From the NCBI GenBank assembly GCA_021234155.1, contig JAJEKV010000014.1, forward strand, positions 7,393,563 through 7,457,562: a DNA stretch of 64,000 nucleotides, in the 5' to 3' direction. This DNA comes from Isoetes taiwanensis. Lineage: Eukaryota > Streptophyta > Lycopodiopsida > Isoetales > Isoetaceae. The notes below the pieces were generated by a model that worked only from the letters and a program-made list of their open reading frames with translations, did not search any database and was not told the origin of the DNA. The position numbers and the translations under genes were made by a program. How positions within the stretch are numbered: the stretch's first letter is position 1; each line of letters starts with the position of its first letter. Shown piece by piece: positions 12,015 to 23,367 of the stretch.

Positions 12015-13575
12015 CCTTTTTACTTATGGTGCGTAAGTTTTGCAAATCCGTCCTTGTAGTTGTCCATCCCCTGGTTTGCTACCCTTAGTAACGAGTGTCC
12101 CAAATTGGTAGGAGTATTTAACCCTTCCACAGTTTCACTATCTGAGCCACAAGTAATAGCTTTTATAGGTGCCATGGTGATCCTAGGTGGTCCACTGATC
12201 ATGCTGCTGTGGCTGGTACGATTCTTAGGGGCTGCTTTTCCATATTTATTGACTCTTCCACTACTAGTCTTTGGCTGATCCTTCATTTGACTTAAGGAAA
12301 GGCTGGGGTTTAATACTCTTCTCACATATGTCAACTAACATGCACTTAGGCTGCTTTCGGTTTAAAATCTGCCTGTGGGTGCATTTGCCAATTGGAGTGC
12401 CATATCTATAAGCATACGTCGGCTACTAAATAGGAGAGAAAGGCCATGACACCTTTGGATTTTTGAGTAGTTTTGATCACGGTCACGAAGGCTACCATTT
12501 GGCCAACCTTGATCATATCGGGTAAATTTCATCAAGATTGTTAAACATATACCAAATAGCCTGATCAAACCATGTCATATTATCCTTACATTTTTTGGTA
12601 TTGACGTTACCCCTAGTAGGCTCGCAGATGCATTTGAAATATGGGCAGAATGTACTCCATATTCGCTTAAGATAAAAGTCTCCTCTTGTTTCGCTTGGGT
12701 ACGCCATGTGCCCTTTCTGATTGATGTATATAAATTCTGTTTTGTCACAAGTCTTGTCAAAAAACCTGTGATCTATCCGAAATTTGACTCTCTCTTGTTT
12801 GACCAGTTTCTCCATCTTGTAGGCAGCGGCCCTAGCAGCAGCTAATTGAGCTGGAGTAATATTTCCAAGGGTAATCCATGCTTCTTCTGTAATGGGTGCC
12901 AGAGCTCCAAAGTTCTTGGATCTCCAAATGCCTTGATTATATAACACTGAATAGCTCTCCACAATCCTTTGTGGTATGATAGGGAACCTGTGACAGTTAG
13001 CCAGATTAAAGCCGAAATCATCTTTGTCAATCTTATTACCTCCTGTGGTCCTGCTTTTAAGAGTTTTTTTGTCCTTTTCTGAGAGGAGGTTTTCTCCAAA
13101 TGGGTCTTCTTCTTCATCCACATCAACATTTAGGCTCTCCTCAAATGTTAATTTTTTAATTTCATTGGCCTTTTCGGTCGCGGTCGGGGCCGACAATAAA
13201 GCGCTTATTGCATTTATCTTCTTCTTGAGTCCATTTGTATATGAGGTCCGGTAGAGCTTCATACATATTGTCAATCTGATTGACAATGTTTTCCGAGAGT
13301 GTCATCCTTTGTTTTTGTTAATGGCGGGGACTGTTTTTTAACCATTATTTGAAACCCATATGTGAGATGCACGAGAACTCTCCAGGTCCCCTCAGGCTTT
13401 CTCGAACTTGTATGTGTTCGTGTACCCTTTTATCTTTGATGCAACATATCAGGGTTTGTACATCATTGCATGGGCATTCCATGTTGCCCTCGGCATATCC
13501 AAGAGCACAGAGTTCTTTGTTCCATACGGGCAGTACCATTTTAAACCCTTCATCATCTGAAAGTTCTGTGTATTC
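12015..13575 (-). pseudogene. ORF1 exon, subfamily A unit 3, several frameshifts
   Basis: Copy of the ORF1 exon with the same acceptor (AACAG) and donor (GTAAGT at 12014-12009). The middle block 13286-12513 is open and keeps NFGALAPITEEAW and the CPYFKCICEP cysteine cluster. Breaks occur near 12300-12500 and 13170-13330. At 13173-13205 every difference from unit 2 falls on CAG or CTG (for example CCAGTGCAG reads CGGTCGCGG), so the apparent decay is suspicious. C-terminal PPRIT segment retained. Confidence 0.6.
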
Positions 13576-15179
13576 CTGTTACATGAACATTCAGAATATC
13601 AAATCAGTAATGGTTAGTTCCAGAAAGCTCGTTATTAATAAAGCCTAGAGTCCCCTGTTTACTAAAGGAAAAGAGCATCACCGGTAAGACCAGTGAGTTC
13701 AAGTATCAAGAAAAAAACCCGGCAAATCCTAGCCTTAGACAAAAGCCTAGCTAGAATTAACGTCTGAATAAGTCAATCCTTATTCAGCATGATCAACCCA
13801 TACAAAGCCTAGGCAATCTTTGATGGTACTCTACTTCCTTAGTTTCTTACACAAATTCTTTAACCAAGCCATATAATATCTTTCATATAATATACAAGCC
13901 ACAAGACACTCTTGTAAACTCCAAATGTATATTTAATTACCAAATAAGTAGTGGTATTAATTCATTAAAGCCATTGTAGAAGGAAAGCCAATTTGTACAA
14001 CCAGTAGTCATAAGAATTATAAAATATATACTCTTGGCCTGAAAACTCCAGATATGTATGTCTTATGTGGACCCAACATGTATTTGTAATCCAGTATTTT
14101 TAATTAGATCTTAGCATTCTATGACTTTCATGCTTATGCATAATGTTAATAATACATACTGTAGCATTAATAATCTGAACTTTAAGATGTTAAGTGAAGA
14201 ATTTTCTCATTGTATTTAGCATGAAAAGCGAACATCTATGTTTTCAGTAGAACAAGGGCAGACATTTAGATTGGCCAATGAAGTTAGAATGCAGACCTAT
14301 AATGATTATTCATACTATCTTATGTGGAACTAGCCTTTATTCAGAATATCATAAACAATGTAAAATTAATCCTGCAAGAGTACATACTCATTGACATACC
14401 ATAAAACCCTGAAATATCAGCCCATTTCTATTCATTGATATGATGGAAAGAGTCAAAGACAGATTTGTCATTAGATGTATCCTCCGTATGAAGTTTGTTA
14501 TATGACCTGTAATAATGGATGAGCTTACATAAAATTTAGTGCGTAACACGTGGAAACAAAATATACGGTTTTCATGAAAGCTGGCCAGACATTCTCAAGA
14601 TTAAAACTGTTTAGGCAGCTTCATATTAAGTATATTGTAGAAAAAACAGAAGCTACTTATAGAAATGATAGTAAAGCAAGATGTATGCTCCCTCTTTTGT
14701 GTCACAACATATTATCTGTTCATCCCTTTGGCAAAATCCAGCAACTCCAGATTGAATTCCTTCTACCAGCCAAACACCAACTAAGCAATAGAGCGACAAG
14801 GGAAGGAGAGTAATTAGGTACTGCTGACCAACCATCAAAACATTAGCAGGAAACTGGTAATGATTGAAGGGCCAAAAGGTACATGTGATTACTCTCAGTT
14901 TATCACATTTCACCCCTTGTAGCCCATTACCAATCATTAGTCCTAGCTTAAAATAGAAGGAGAAGTACATACGAAATATAGCTAAGGGCTTTAAACCCCA
15001 GATCTAGTGTATATAAAAAATATCAAATGCAAAATACAGACCAAATAAGTGTATGTTTATGGGCAAAGCCTTTTTCGAACACAGCAGATCACTTGATTAT
15101 ATGAAGAAACAGGTGTTCCAGGCCATTTATTCTGAGGTGAACCATATACAAAAACTTAAGCAATTATTATGAAATATAC
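13576..15179 (-). other. Long intron of unit 3 with cassette boundary and RNA hairpins
   Basis: Non-coding. A7 tract at 13711-13717 before CCC; perfect hairpin with loop TCAATC at about 13764-13787; two-helix structure near 14873-14933, best preserved here and in unit 1. No independent gene seen. Confidence 0.5.
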
Positions 15180-15593
15180 CTGATCGTTGTCTTGTTCGGG
15201 GATACAAAGCCCTCATTTTCTTGTGTTTCTGGAACGGATATAATATTAGCCCCTGGTCCAGAACCATGCTGGATCTTATTATGAATGGTATCTCCAGAGG
15301 ATTTTTTCTTGCTAATAGCTTCAACCGATTCATCCTTACTACGTTTTTGTCCATGTGCTTCATTATCCTTAGCCATCAGGTTACTGCGAAAGCTGCAATC
15401 CAGACTATCTTTGCACCACTGGATCTCCTTTTCAATGCATTCTATATTAAGGCGCTCAAGATCGGAGGAGGAGATAAAGTTATCAGGGTCTGAATCTGAA
15501 TCCATTTTGTAGCTACTTAGGGTTATACGAAAGCAAATGTCAAGGTCTAAGAAATCTGTCAGCTCTTCATAAATTACATAGACTCGAGGCAAT
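15180..15593 (-). CDS. Leader exon 2 (acidic segment), unit 3
   Basis: Same exon as 8766-9177, ending at GTATAT. It is two bases longer because of TTCGGGGATAC against TTCAGATAC near 15195, which shifts the last few codons. The discordance is again at a CAG. All other features (acidic MDSDSDPDNF block, lysine-rich stretch, ENEG C-terminus) are conserved. Confidence 0.45.
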
Positions 15594-15667
15594 CTTATTC
15601 AGCAGAGAATCTATGAATGGTAAAGCTAATGCATGTGGCACTGTAAAACCCTGCTAGGTACACATAC

Positions 15668-15744
15668 CTAAGATCATTGGGAATGCGGACGCCTCTTAAT
15701 GGTATACGGCTGGTCATCTGGTCCTTGGATGCAAAATCCGGCAT
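15668..15744 (-). CDS. Leader exon 1, unit 3
   Basis: Identical in layout to 9252-9328: ATG at 15744, 77 nt, ending CTTAG before GTATGT. This is the outermost exon of the array; the leader cassette begins at 15969, so any promoter must lie in 15745-15969 or in the flanking DNA. Confidence 0.45.
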
Positions 15745-16470
15745 GAACTATTATGCTTCACGAATGCCTTTAGGGTAGAAAATAGAAACTGGTATAGTGT
15801 AACTTAACCCAAAGATATCGTTAAAGTAACCTTATTTCACATATTTTTTAAGTCCAACAACCATAATATGTAATTCCTTACCATTAGAGGTTCTATTTAA
15901 TTATGCTTTAGGGGATATGTTCCTAGAGGTATGTAATGGTGACCCATATGACCAGTCAACATGTTTCTAAAATGAAAATAAAATGAAAAAAAAAAAAAGA
16001 CCACACGTGGTCTTTCATTTCTAGCGTTGTTTTCGGATCAAAATTTTAAAAACCACATAATTAAAAAAAAATGGACATGTAGATAAAGCAATGCTACACG
16101 CGTAGAAACAATGCTACAAGTAAAACAATGCGTTGTTTACGCGCGGAGAAACAATGTCACAAGTAAAACAATACATTGTTTTTACTATCTAATAACCAAT
16201 CAAACATTGACACGTGGCACACTCAAATAAAAAAATAATATAAATCACAATTTAAAGCCAATATAATCATATTTTATTTTTTCAATATGAATTGTTTTTG
16301 GGAACCAAGTATTGTCTTTTGACTATTATTTCTAAGTGCTTGATTCCACAAATATTCTTTATTTTATGCCACATATCTAAGGTTGGCAAATTTTTATAAA
16401 ACTAAAACTATAGAAAACAAACAATTAAGATTACTTTCATATTTACAATACAAGAACTTCATATATTTAA
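15745..16470. other. Array edge and flanking DNA without a recognised gene
   Basis: 15745-15969 is leader sequence shared by all three units. At 15970 the match ends. A short foldback follows: AAATGAAA, an A-tract, the palindrome GACCACACGTGGTC (15999-16012), then TTTCATTT. 16085-16240 repeats AAACAATG several times, including a palindrome around AAACAATGCGTTGTTT, and has a GACACGTGGC box near 16209. This could be a small MITE-like insert or regulatory DNA. I cannot decide which. Confidence 0.35.
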
Positions 16471-16767
16471 TATTTAACAATTGAAACCAGAGATTACATT
16501 TACATTCCATTTTACACTTCAAGATCTGCAGATGAAACCTGGGCGTGTTTAAAAGCCAAGTTCAGTAAAGATCCTGGCCTCAGTAAAGAAACCAACATTA
16601 AATCAATATCGGACTCTAGCACAGAGCCAACAAAAAAGCATCTTGTAACAAAGAAGAAAAGGACGGAAGAAGGCCTCTGCTCCAACAATCAGCCGATCAA
16701 ACAAAGGAGGAAAAGACTTGTGGCAGAAACTTTCTGGCAAGACTCAACAAGAATGGCAGGAGTTTAA
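16471..16767 (+). other. Short open frame upstream of the oxidase exon, unrecognised
   Basis: About 95 codons are open, ending TAA at 16765-16767. The translation is serine/lysine-rich with basic clusters (KKKRTEEG, KQRRKRLVAET). It lies directly before the multicopper-oxidase exon in a different frame. It may be a fragment of an unrelated nuclear protein or chance. No ATG, promoter or homology is recognised. Confidence 0.15.
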
Positions 16768-16772
16768 TGCAG

Positions 16773-17054
16773 GAGACGTGGGAAAGATTGTCAGTAGTGG
16801 ATTATCAAGATCCAAAGGGCTGCTACATTGCGAATTTTACAGAGCCATATAATGATCAGTCTGGCTGGAAAGACACAGTTACAGTTTGTCCAGACTATGT
16901 GACAAGATTCCTTACATCTTTTACTCCACAGGATGAAAAGGCATTTCCCTTCAATGTCACCCAAGCTCCGGGCTATGTCTGGCATTGCCATATCTTAGAC
17001 CTTGAAGACAACGAGATGATGCATCCTCTCCTTGTTAAGCCGTCTATTCATTGA
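16773..17054 (+). pseudogene. 3' exon of a multicopper oxidase (LPR/CotA-like), probably a remnant
   Basis: About 93 codons after a putative acceptor (TTTAATGCAG) and ending at TGA 17052-17054. The C-terminal signature GYVWHCHILDLEDNEMM is that of multicopper oxidases of the bacterial CotA/plant LOW PHOSPHATE ROOT type, which oxidise iron or phenolics outside the cell. HCH supplies type-3 copper ligands and the type-1 cysteine; the last M is the axial position. In active members the motif reads HCHILDHE; here the second-last type-1 ligand histidine is leucine. GWKDTVTV and the PFNVT block match the same region. No upstream oxidase exons are visible, and the HPIHxH block is missing. Most likely a gene fragment. 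Confidence 0.65.
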
Positions 17055-17660
17055 CTTGAATTTTATAGCCGACATTTGTCTGTATACACATAAAGAAAAT
17101 ATTTAACCTTGTTTTTTAAAAAAAAAAAAGAGCAGAATAGAACAAAATAGTATGAACCTCTAGGCCAACGATGGTGGCTTTGCCCGGTGGCATGTATGAA
17201 GGAAAAAAAACTCTCCATTGTACCTTTGCTACCAGTCCCACAAACCAGCATGGGAAACACACCAAGCCTCTGCACAAAACAAGAAGAATAAAGTAAAAGC
17301 AAAGAAACAAAGGCAATAAAAATGAATGAGGTCTGCATTCTGCCAAGAACCTCTTACCGCTACCAGAAACTCCTAGCCGATGGTTTCAGCGCAGCCCTTC
17401 TTCAGGTGGATCTTTTCTGTCATTCTTAGCACAGTTTGTTTTTCTTCGTATTGGGCGCTCTGATCTGCTCCTTAGTTTAGCTCAAGGTTGCTATGCAATA
17501 ACACCTTATTCTGCAAAAGGAGAAGAATAGCATGTCTGTTTTAGCAGAAACAAACCGGCCTCAAGGCTACGGAGCTGCCCATTTCGAAACAGAGGCAGAT
17601 TCTGCAGCAAAACCAACTCCACAAACAGAATCCGGGCCGGAATGCGCTCTTCAGACCCTC
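17055..17660. other. Stretch without a supported gene
   Basis: Contains an A12 run near 17118 and GC-richer DNA after 17340. A possible intron donor (GCGGTAAGAG on the minus strand near 17355) could belong to the minus-strand gene candidate at 17671-17883, but no coding exon can be defended. Confidence 0.3.
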
Positions 17661-17670
17661 TGTTGGATTA

Positions 17671-17883
17671 TTCCCCATCGGATTGCACAGCGGATTGCAT
17701 AACCCCAGCCCATTCTTTAAGTAAGCAGGATGAAGCATAATGGCGGACAGAAATCACATGGGCGAAATTAGAAGAGCGGAAAAGATCTGAGCGGGCGAAG
17801 TCATCACAAATTCTTAAAGCAAGAGGCAGTTCCCATCGCTGGAGGAGCGAGCAAGATAAGCGGCCATTGCTACCTATCGCCAT
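17671..17883 (-). CDS. Possible first exon of a nuclear gene for a mitochondrial protein
   Basis: Minus-strand frame from an ATG at 17883. The predicted peptide has a composition typical of a mitochondrial presequence: few acids early, arginine/serine-rich, with LALRICDDFARSDLFRSS and then SVRHYASS, where R-x-Y before A/S is a common cleavage context. Plant promoter motifs sit about 50-75 bases upstream. The frame stops at 17668-17670; a real exon would probably end earlier, for example at the GTTATG near 17697. No downstream exon or product is identified, so function is unknown and the exon may be orphaned. Confidence 0.25.
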
Positions 17884-17934
17884 AGCTGGGCGCGGGAAAC
17901 AAAACACAAACTGGCGCCTAAGCAAGCACAAACT

Positions 17935-17955
17935 GGCCCATTAAGCCCAACCAAT
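17935..17955 (-). promoter_or_regulatory. Paired site II motifs and CCAAT box upstream of the candidate exon
   Basis: On the minus strand, ATTGG (17955-17951), TGGGCTT (17949-17943) and TGGGCC (17940-17935) lie in a row, 52-72 bases before the ATG at 17883. In plants TGGGCC/T site II elements, often in pairs, are typical of promoters of ribosomal and mitochondrial protein genes bound by TCP factors. This supports the minus-strand gene start. Confidence 0.4.
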
Positions 17956-17960
17956 AGGAT

Positions 17961-19635
17961 GAGAGGGTCTGGATTGAAATCTAGGCCGTTTATCTCGGCA
18001 CAACTCTACCGTTGGATGGGATGCGTGTTTATCAAAATGTGTTCTATTTTTTATAATTTTCAAAGTGCCCCTCTATTTTTTGCATTTGTTAAAATGCCTC
18101 TCTTATACCATCACGAGCTGCTATTTTCTTTCGTTCCCATGCGCTATGAAGGGATTTCCAATTTATTATTCCAAATCGATAATTGGGCCAAGCTTGTCCG
18201 CGAGGCATGATGTTATGCACCGAATTTGAAGCACGAGAATTTTCTCTTGGCCAGCAGGAAAGAAGAGTCCATGTATTTTTTAGCACAGGGACACCTAGGC
18301 AACCAACCACGGCCCCAGTTTCAGGGCGCCCGGCTCAACATGTATGAAGGATCCGCAAATGCTTGATCCAGGGCCGATTTAGTTTGGTATGCAGGGCCAG
18401 AGTTTAAACATGCCCGCTTTCTGGTGTTTGGTGCTTCCTGGACCGCTTTCAGGCTCCTTTTCATATTTGTCTATATGATTTGAGATCAAACATGTATATT
18501 CTTTGAAGATTGCAATATATTGATTTTGAACTTTTAAATAGATGGGTTTGCAATACACTTAGTCTCTGCTAGAAATATTTGCAAAGATTCCTAGCTATTA
18601 ATAAATATACATTTTGTTGGTACATTGTGTCCTTGCCACTTATAAAAACTATCCCCTTGGAGTTACCACAGCACCATGTAAATAATTATATATTTTGTAA
18701 GTACGTTGTGTCCTTGCCACTTTTAAAAACTATCCTATTGAAGTCAGCATGGCACCGGATAACTAGACATTCTCTTTGTAGGCCGATGTTTTATTTGCAG
18801 TCTGCAGAAATGATCCACTATAGGTTTATATGTGCAGTTGAATCGTACGCAGTAAACTAAAATGAGTGAGATACAAGCATCCAGTGATGGATTCTACTTG
18901 GTAAATCTGCTATTAACTGTTAAAATAACTAAGTCGATTATTTCTTAGAGCAACATGAAAAGAAAAAACAGCAATTGGCCTGAGCTTGAGCAGAAACACA
19001 TTCATTTGATAAGGCATAGCTAATAGAGTTATAATAAGAAATTGCTACTCTGTTGGCCAAATGCCAATCCTATACTCTCTGGCCAGATGGTAATTCTGTA
19101 CTATGCTATATGCAGGAAGTTGTACTACGAGGCTTATGTGCACTTGAAAATTGGAAGTTACTAAATGCACTGGTGAACCATGCACAGGTTTATCACAGAG
19201 GAAGAATTGTGAAGCTTTGGTACAAACCAACCCTTTGGATTAAGTTACCTCTTTGAGTACTGCTCATAAGCTACTGTCAAGAGCTAGAGAGGCGGAGCTT
19301 TATTTGTCATGCCCACACAATATATTACAGTATATAAGGAAGGATTTTCTTTCACATGGTGCAAAATGATGTCACTGTTGATCTTGTGATATTGATCTGC
19401 ATTGCATTTGTTACTCAAATAATTGGTATGACATTCCTTCCTTATTATTCTTGACATTACTAAAAACTAAGAAGGATAGACAAACTGTTTTTCTTTGGAA
19501 TTCTTTTAACACAAGGACCTTTATAAAGGTGACTATGGATGTTTTGCTCTTAATTCACTTTGAGGTTACCACATTGTTGAACATTGAATTATTAGTTTTC
19601 ATCAGACGCATCAAGGTCTTTCTGGGGTCAAACTG
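17961..19635. repeat. Intergenic DNA with a two-copy direct repeat
   Basis: No gene supported. 18605-18680 and 18690-18765 are diverged direct copies of one segment (shared core GTGTCCTTGCCACTT, then AAAAACTATCC, ending CACC after a variable stretch). The rest is AT-rich with short chance frames only. Confidence 0.4.
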
Positions 19636-19639
19636 ACCC

Positions 19640-19835
19640 GCTTTTAAAGGGGTGCTCCTTGACCAAACAACATGGGTTAAGACAGTATTTAGGCACACTG
19701 GTACTCAACATAATCTACGACATGGCATAACTTAAACACAACACCAGCATTCAAAGATGAGACGAGCCTGAGGAATCGAACCCCGGTTCTAATCCAATGC
19801 TCAGGACTCACCTGCTCATGTTATGATTCTTCACA
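19640..19835 (-). mobile_element. tRNA-derived SINE-like remnant
   Basis: On the minus strand the segment contains GGTTCGATTCC (19782-19772), a full match to the internal pol III B box. About 35-45 bases upstream is an A-box-like GAGCAGGTGAG (near 19813-19823). No cloverleaf or CCA end is seen, so it is not a functional tRNA; a SINE head is the best reading. The downstream body (toward 19640) ends near a short inverted motif GGTCAGTTTGACC. No target duplication could be identified. Confidence 0.4.
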
Positions 19836-20376
19836 TTTATCGAAGCTTAAATACCGAGGCTCTCTGCAAGCAAGAACCCACATGATTTCGGTCAATTTTT
19901 GCTGATGGCTTCGCTAATTTGGTCAAGTCAGACCTTGTATTAATGTCAATTCATCAATATGACCATGTTAGGGCATTGATTTGGCTCCAGAAAAAAGGAA
20001 ACCTACAATTTATGATGTTTATTTCCCTAATAATGCAAGCTCGCCATCTCTCATTCGGACCCATCTAATATATCCGCAAAGCTGATTCTAGAATCTAACG
20101 TCTTGCTTGAGTGATTAATTTGCAACCGATGCGGCTTTGATGCACCCAAATTTTCACCGATTTTAAGCTCTGGACTTGTTAAACTAATTGAACCCCACAT
20201 GATTCTAGAGCATTTTATACTGATGGCTTACTGAACCCGTCCAATCAGGGCTTTTATTAGCCCCAAGTCGTCAATTCCTGCCTTTATCAAGCATGCATGA
20301 CAGTATTTGCACAACCAAAAAACAACAAAACACAAGCACAGCACCGAACCGCGCACTTAATCGGAACATGCCACGA
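19836..20376. other. Stretch without a supported gene
   Basis: Nothing recognisable on either strand apart from chance frames; it leads into the foldback element. Confidence 0.3.
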
Positions 20377-20645
20377 ACATGTCACCCAGCTCAAACATGC
20401 CAAGGTGGCTCAAACATGCACCGCGGGCTCCAACATGCCATCTAGGCTCCAACATGTCACGGTGGCTCAAACATGCCACCTAAGCACCAACATGCCACCT
20501 AGGCTCAAACATGCCAAGGTGGCTCAAACATGCCACGCAGGCTCCGATATGCCACCTAGGCTCCGACATGCCAACGTGGCTCAAACATGCAATGTGGACT
20601 CCAACATGCCAATGTGGCTTAGGCATGCCACCTAGGCACCCCAAG
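20377..20645 (-). repeat. Left minisatellite segment of the foldback
   Basis: About fourteen 19-bp units in the orientation opposite to the right array, of the forms ACATGCCACCTAGGCTCCA and ACATGCCAAGGTGGCTCAA. The open frame across it is a by-product of the 19-bp period (57 bp equals 19 codons). Confidence 0.85.
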
Positions 20646-21965
20646 TGGTGACATGGCATGCCAAGAAAGCAAGGCCAAGTTTTGACTAGGCCAAAAATGA
20701 AAAAAAATGTCCATCTCTGGCCTTTTCATTGGGTGATGTTGGCAAATTTTGGATGACATGGCTAGATGGTGGTGACATGGACATGATGACTAGGACTTTA
20801 TGCAAGAAATATGATGACCTTTGAAATTTTTGGTAGAGGAGTTTGGCAAGGAATTAAATAGAGGGATTTGAAGAACTTAAAGCGCCGACACACTTCCCCA
20901 ACTCGAACCAGGCCAGGACTTTGCGCAGTTTTCTCACCAGAGGGGAGAGGCCAGACCCCAGGAGATGGACCTCAGAAAGGTTGTCGAGGCAGCCTTTCCT
21001 ATCAGTGCTCCTCTGGGAGGGCAAATGCCAATTCCCCTCCGGGAGCTCAATTTTCCTATCCGATCGTTGAATCCGTCATTCAAATAACCTGCTTCGAGTA
21101 GGCTCAAAAAAATCCAAGATCCGTCCGGGAGAACTTATCACACCACGAAGCGTTATGCGGGTTGACCGCATAGAAAACCAAGTGTTTTGTGTTCGGGCAG
21201 TATAAAGGCTCTGGAATGGAGATTCGACTTCGCCATGTCGGCCGGAATGGCGAAATTACCCCAGGGACCAAGTTACATGTCATTTTGGCAACGAAAGAAA
21301 CACGAACCCTCTACATAGTGGTATTCCGCAGCCACCTCTTAGGCCAATTGACTACGAACGTGTTGGAAGTGAGCTACCTTGGTGCTTCTTGAAGAAGGGG
21401 TGGTCTTCTGCCCACGAAACTTGCTCCCCGGGGTAAAGTCGACATTTTGAGTCCATTGGCAGAGTCAGTTCACAGTTCCGGAGTGGGAAAGTTGCCCGTC
21501 TGTGGCCAGGATTCTTTGGGAGAGGACCTTTGGGGCGAACTGCCTCCGAAAAGTTTTAAAGGTCCATCTTATGGCCTCAACACCCTCCCTCTACGTGATG
21601 ACATTGTGCAAGATTTTGGTCGAATCTGACTAGGATATGGCCTCCGAAACGTAAACCCTGTGTGCTGCTAGGTTATTGAAGGGTTTACGTTATGGGGGTC
21701 GAGTTTTAGTCGGTTGCACTTGGGTCATGGTTGAGAAGCTGCAATTGAGAACATGAAGCAATAGGAACTCATGGAATGGGGTTTGGAGTTATCCTCCTCC
21801 CAGTGTTGCAATTAGAAGTCAAGAGCGCCTTTTGTTGTAGCAAAATTGTTTGGGATCATTCGGGATGGCCAATAGATCCAAACTCTGTTATTTCAGTTGC
21901 TATGGCTCCGCATGTGTGTTTAGCAAAGGTGCATCTAGCTATCCGAGAAAATGATCACATTTTAG
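20646..21965 (+). repeat. Left unique arm of the foldback
   Basis: Pairs with 22024-23367 on the opposite strand. Contains an inner copy of the loop palindrome near 21632-21700 (CCTCCGAAACGTAAACCCT and its partner). A protein-like block with FGNERNTNPLHSGIPQPP and PIDYERVG can be read in both arms (here near 21285-21370, partner 22625-22720), so a gene fragment may have been captured before the arms formed. It matches no family I know. Confidence 0.6.
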
Positions 21966-22023
21966 CCTCCGAAACGTAAACCCTACAATAACCTAGCAAC
22001 ACACAGGGTTTATATTTCGGAGG
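21966..22023. repeat. Central palindrome of the foldback
   Basis: CCTCCGAAACGTAAACCCT (21966-21984) and AGGGTTTATATTTCGGAGG (22005-22023) are inverted copies around a 20-base loop. The pairing continues outward into the arms with mostly C/T differences. The same palindrome half recurs at about 21632 and 22290-22350. Confidence 0.85.
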
Positions 22024-23367
22024 CCAAAACGTGGTCGTTTTCTTGGATAGCTAGGTGCGCCTTTGCTAAACACACATGCGGAGCCATGGCAACTGAAATA
22101 ACAGAGTTTGGATCTATTGGCCATCCCGAATGATCCCAAACAATTTTGCTACTGCAAAAGGTGCTCTTGACTTCTAATTGCCACACTGGGAGGAAGTTAA
22201 ATCCAAATCCCATTCCCTCAGTTCCTATTGCTTCACATTTTCAACTGCAGCTTCTTGACCATGTCCCAAGTGCAACCGACTAAAACTCGACCTCCATAAT
22301 GCAAACCTTTCAATAACCTAGCAACACACAGGGTTTACATTTTGGAGGCTGTATCCTAGTCAGATTCGACCAGGATCTTGCAAAATGTCATCATGTAGAG
22401 GGAGGGTGTTGATGCCAGAAGACGGACCCTTAAAACCTTCCGGAACCAGTTCGCCCCTAAGGTCCTCTCCCGAAGGCCCCCGCCACCGCGGACGGGCAAC
22501 TCTCCCACTCCAAAACCGTGGAACCGACCGCCAATGGACTCAAAATGTCGACTTTTACCCCCGGGGACCAAGTTTTTCGGGCGTAACACCACCCCTTCTC
22601 CAAGAAGCACCAAAGTAGCTCATGTCCAACACGTTCGTAGTCAATTGGCCTAATAGGTGGCTGCGGAATACCGCTATGTAGAGGGTTCGTGTTTCTTTCG
22701 TTGCCAAAAATGACCATGTAACTTGGTCCCTGGGGTAATTTCGCCATTCCGGATGACATGGCGAAGTCGAACCTCCATTCCAGAGCCTTTGTACTGCCCG
22801 AACGACAAAACACTTGGTTTTCTACGCGGTCAACTCGGGCAGTAACGCCGCGGGTTTGATAAGTTCTCCTGGATGGATCTTGGATTCTTTTGAGCCTGCT
22901 CGAAGCAGGTTACTTGAATGACGGATTCAACGGTCGGATAGGAAAATTGAGCTCCCGGGAGGGGGAGGGGAGGGGATTGGCATTTGCCCTTCTAGAGGAG
23001 CGCTGATAGGAAAGGCTGCCTCGACAACCTTTCTGAGGTCCATCTCCAGGGGTCTGGCCTCTCCCCTCTGGTGAGAAAGCTGCGCAAAGTCCTGGCCTGG
23101 TTCGAGTTGGGAAAGTATGTCAGCGCATTAAGTTCTTCAGATCCCTCTATTATATTCCTTGCCAAACTCCTCTACCAAAAATTTCAAAGGTTATCATATT
23201 TTTTGCATAAAGTCCTAGTCATCATGTCCATGTCACCATCATCTAGCCATGTCACCTAAAATTTGCCAACATCACCCAATGAAAAGACCAAAGATGGACA
23301 TCTTTTCATTTTTGGCCTAGTCAAAACTTTTGACCTGCTTACTTGGCATGCCATGTCACCACTTGGG
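22024..23367 (-). repeat. Right unique arm of the foldback
   Basis: Inverted partner of 20646-21965. Differences between the arms are mainly transitions and small indels. No intact gene; the minus-strand frame 22813-22457 carries the shared ERNTNPLHSGIPQPP block. Confidence 0.6.

Larger units (their letters stand above)
1..15969 (-). repeat. Head-to-tail tandem array of 6.4-kb RT element units (subfamily A)
   Basis: The same sequence recurs with a period of about 6404-6418 bases, for example the ORF1 segment at 20-307, 6438-6725 and 12842-13129. All copies lie on the minus strand. Each unit is a leader cassette (15969-13718, 9556-7307, 3133-889) followed on the minus strand by a coding cassette with ORF1 and RT (13710-9565, 7299-3141, and 881 to the left edge). 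The array ends abruptly at 15969, where the leader starts in all copies; beyond it the sequence is unrelated. The copies are almost identical apart from discordances centred on CAG/CTG triplets. Tandem arrays are a known habit of Penelope-like elements, which fits the RT type, but unequal crossing-over could also give this layout. Confidence 0.9.

Noticed and set aside
19767-19830. A functional tRNA gene on the minus strand
   Set aside because: Only the B box is exact; acceptor, D and anticodon stems do not form.
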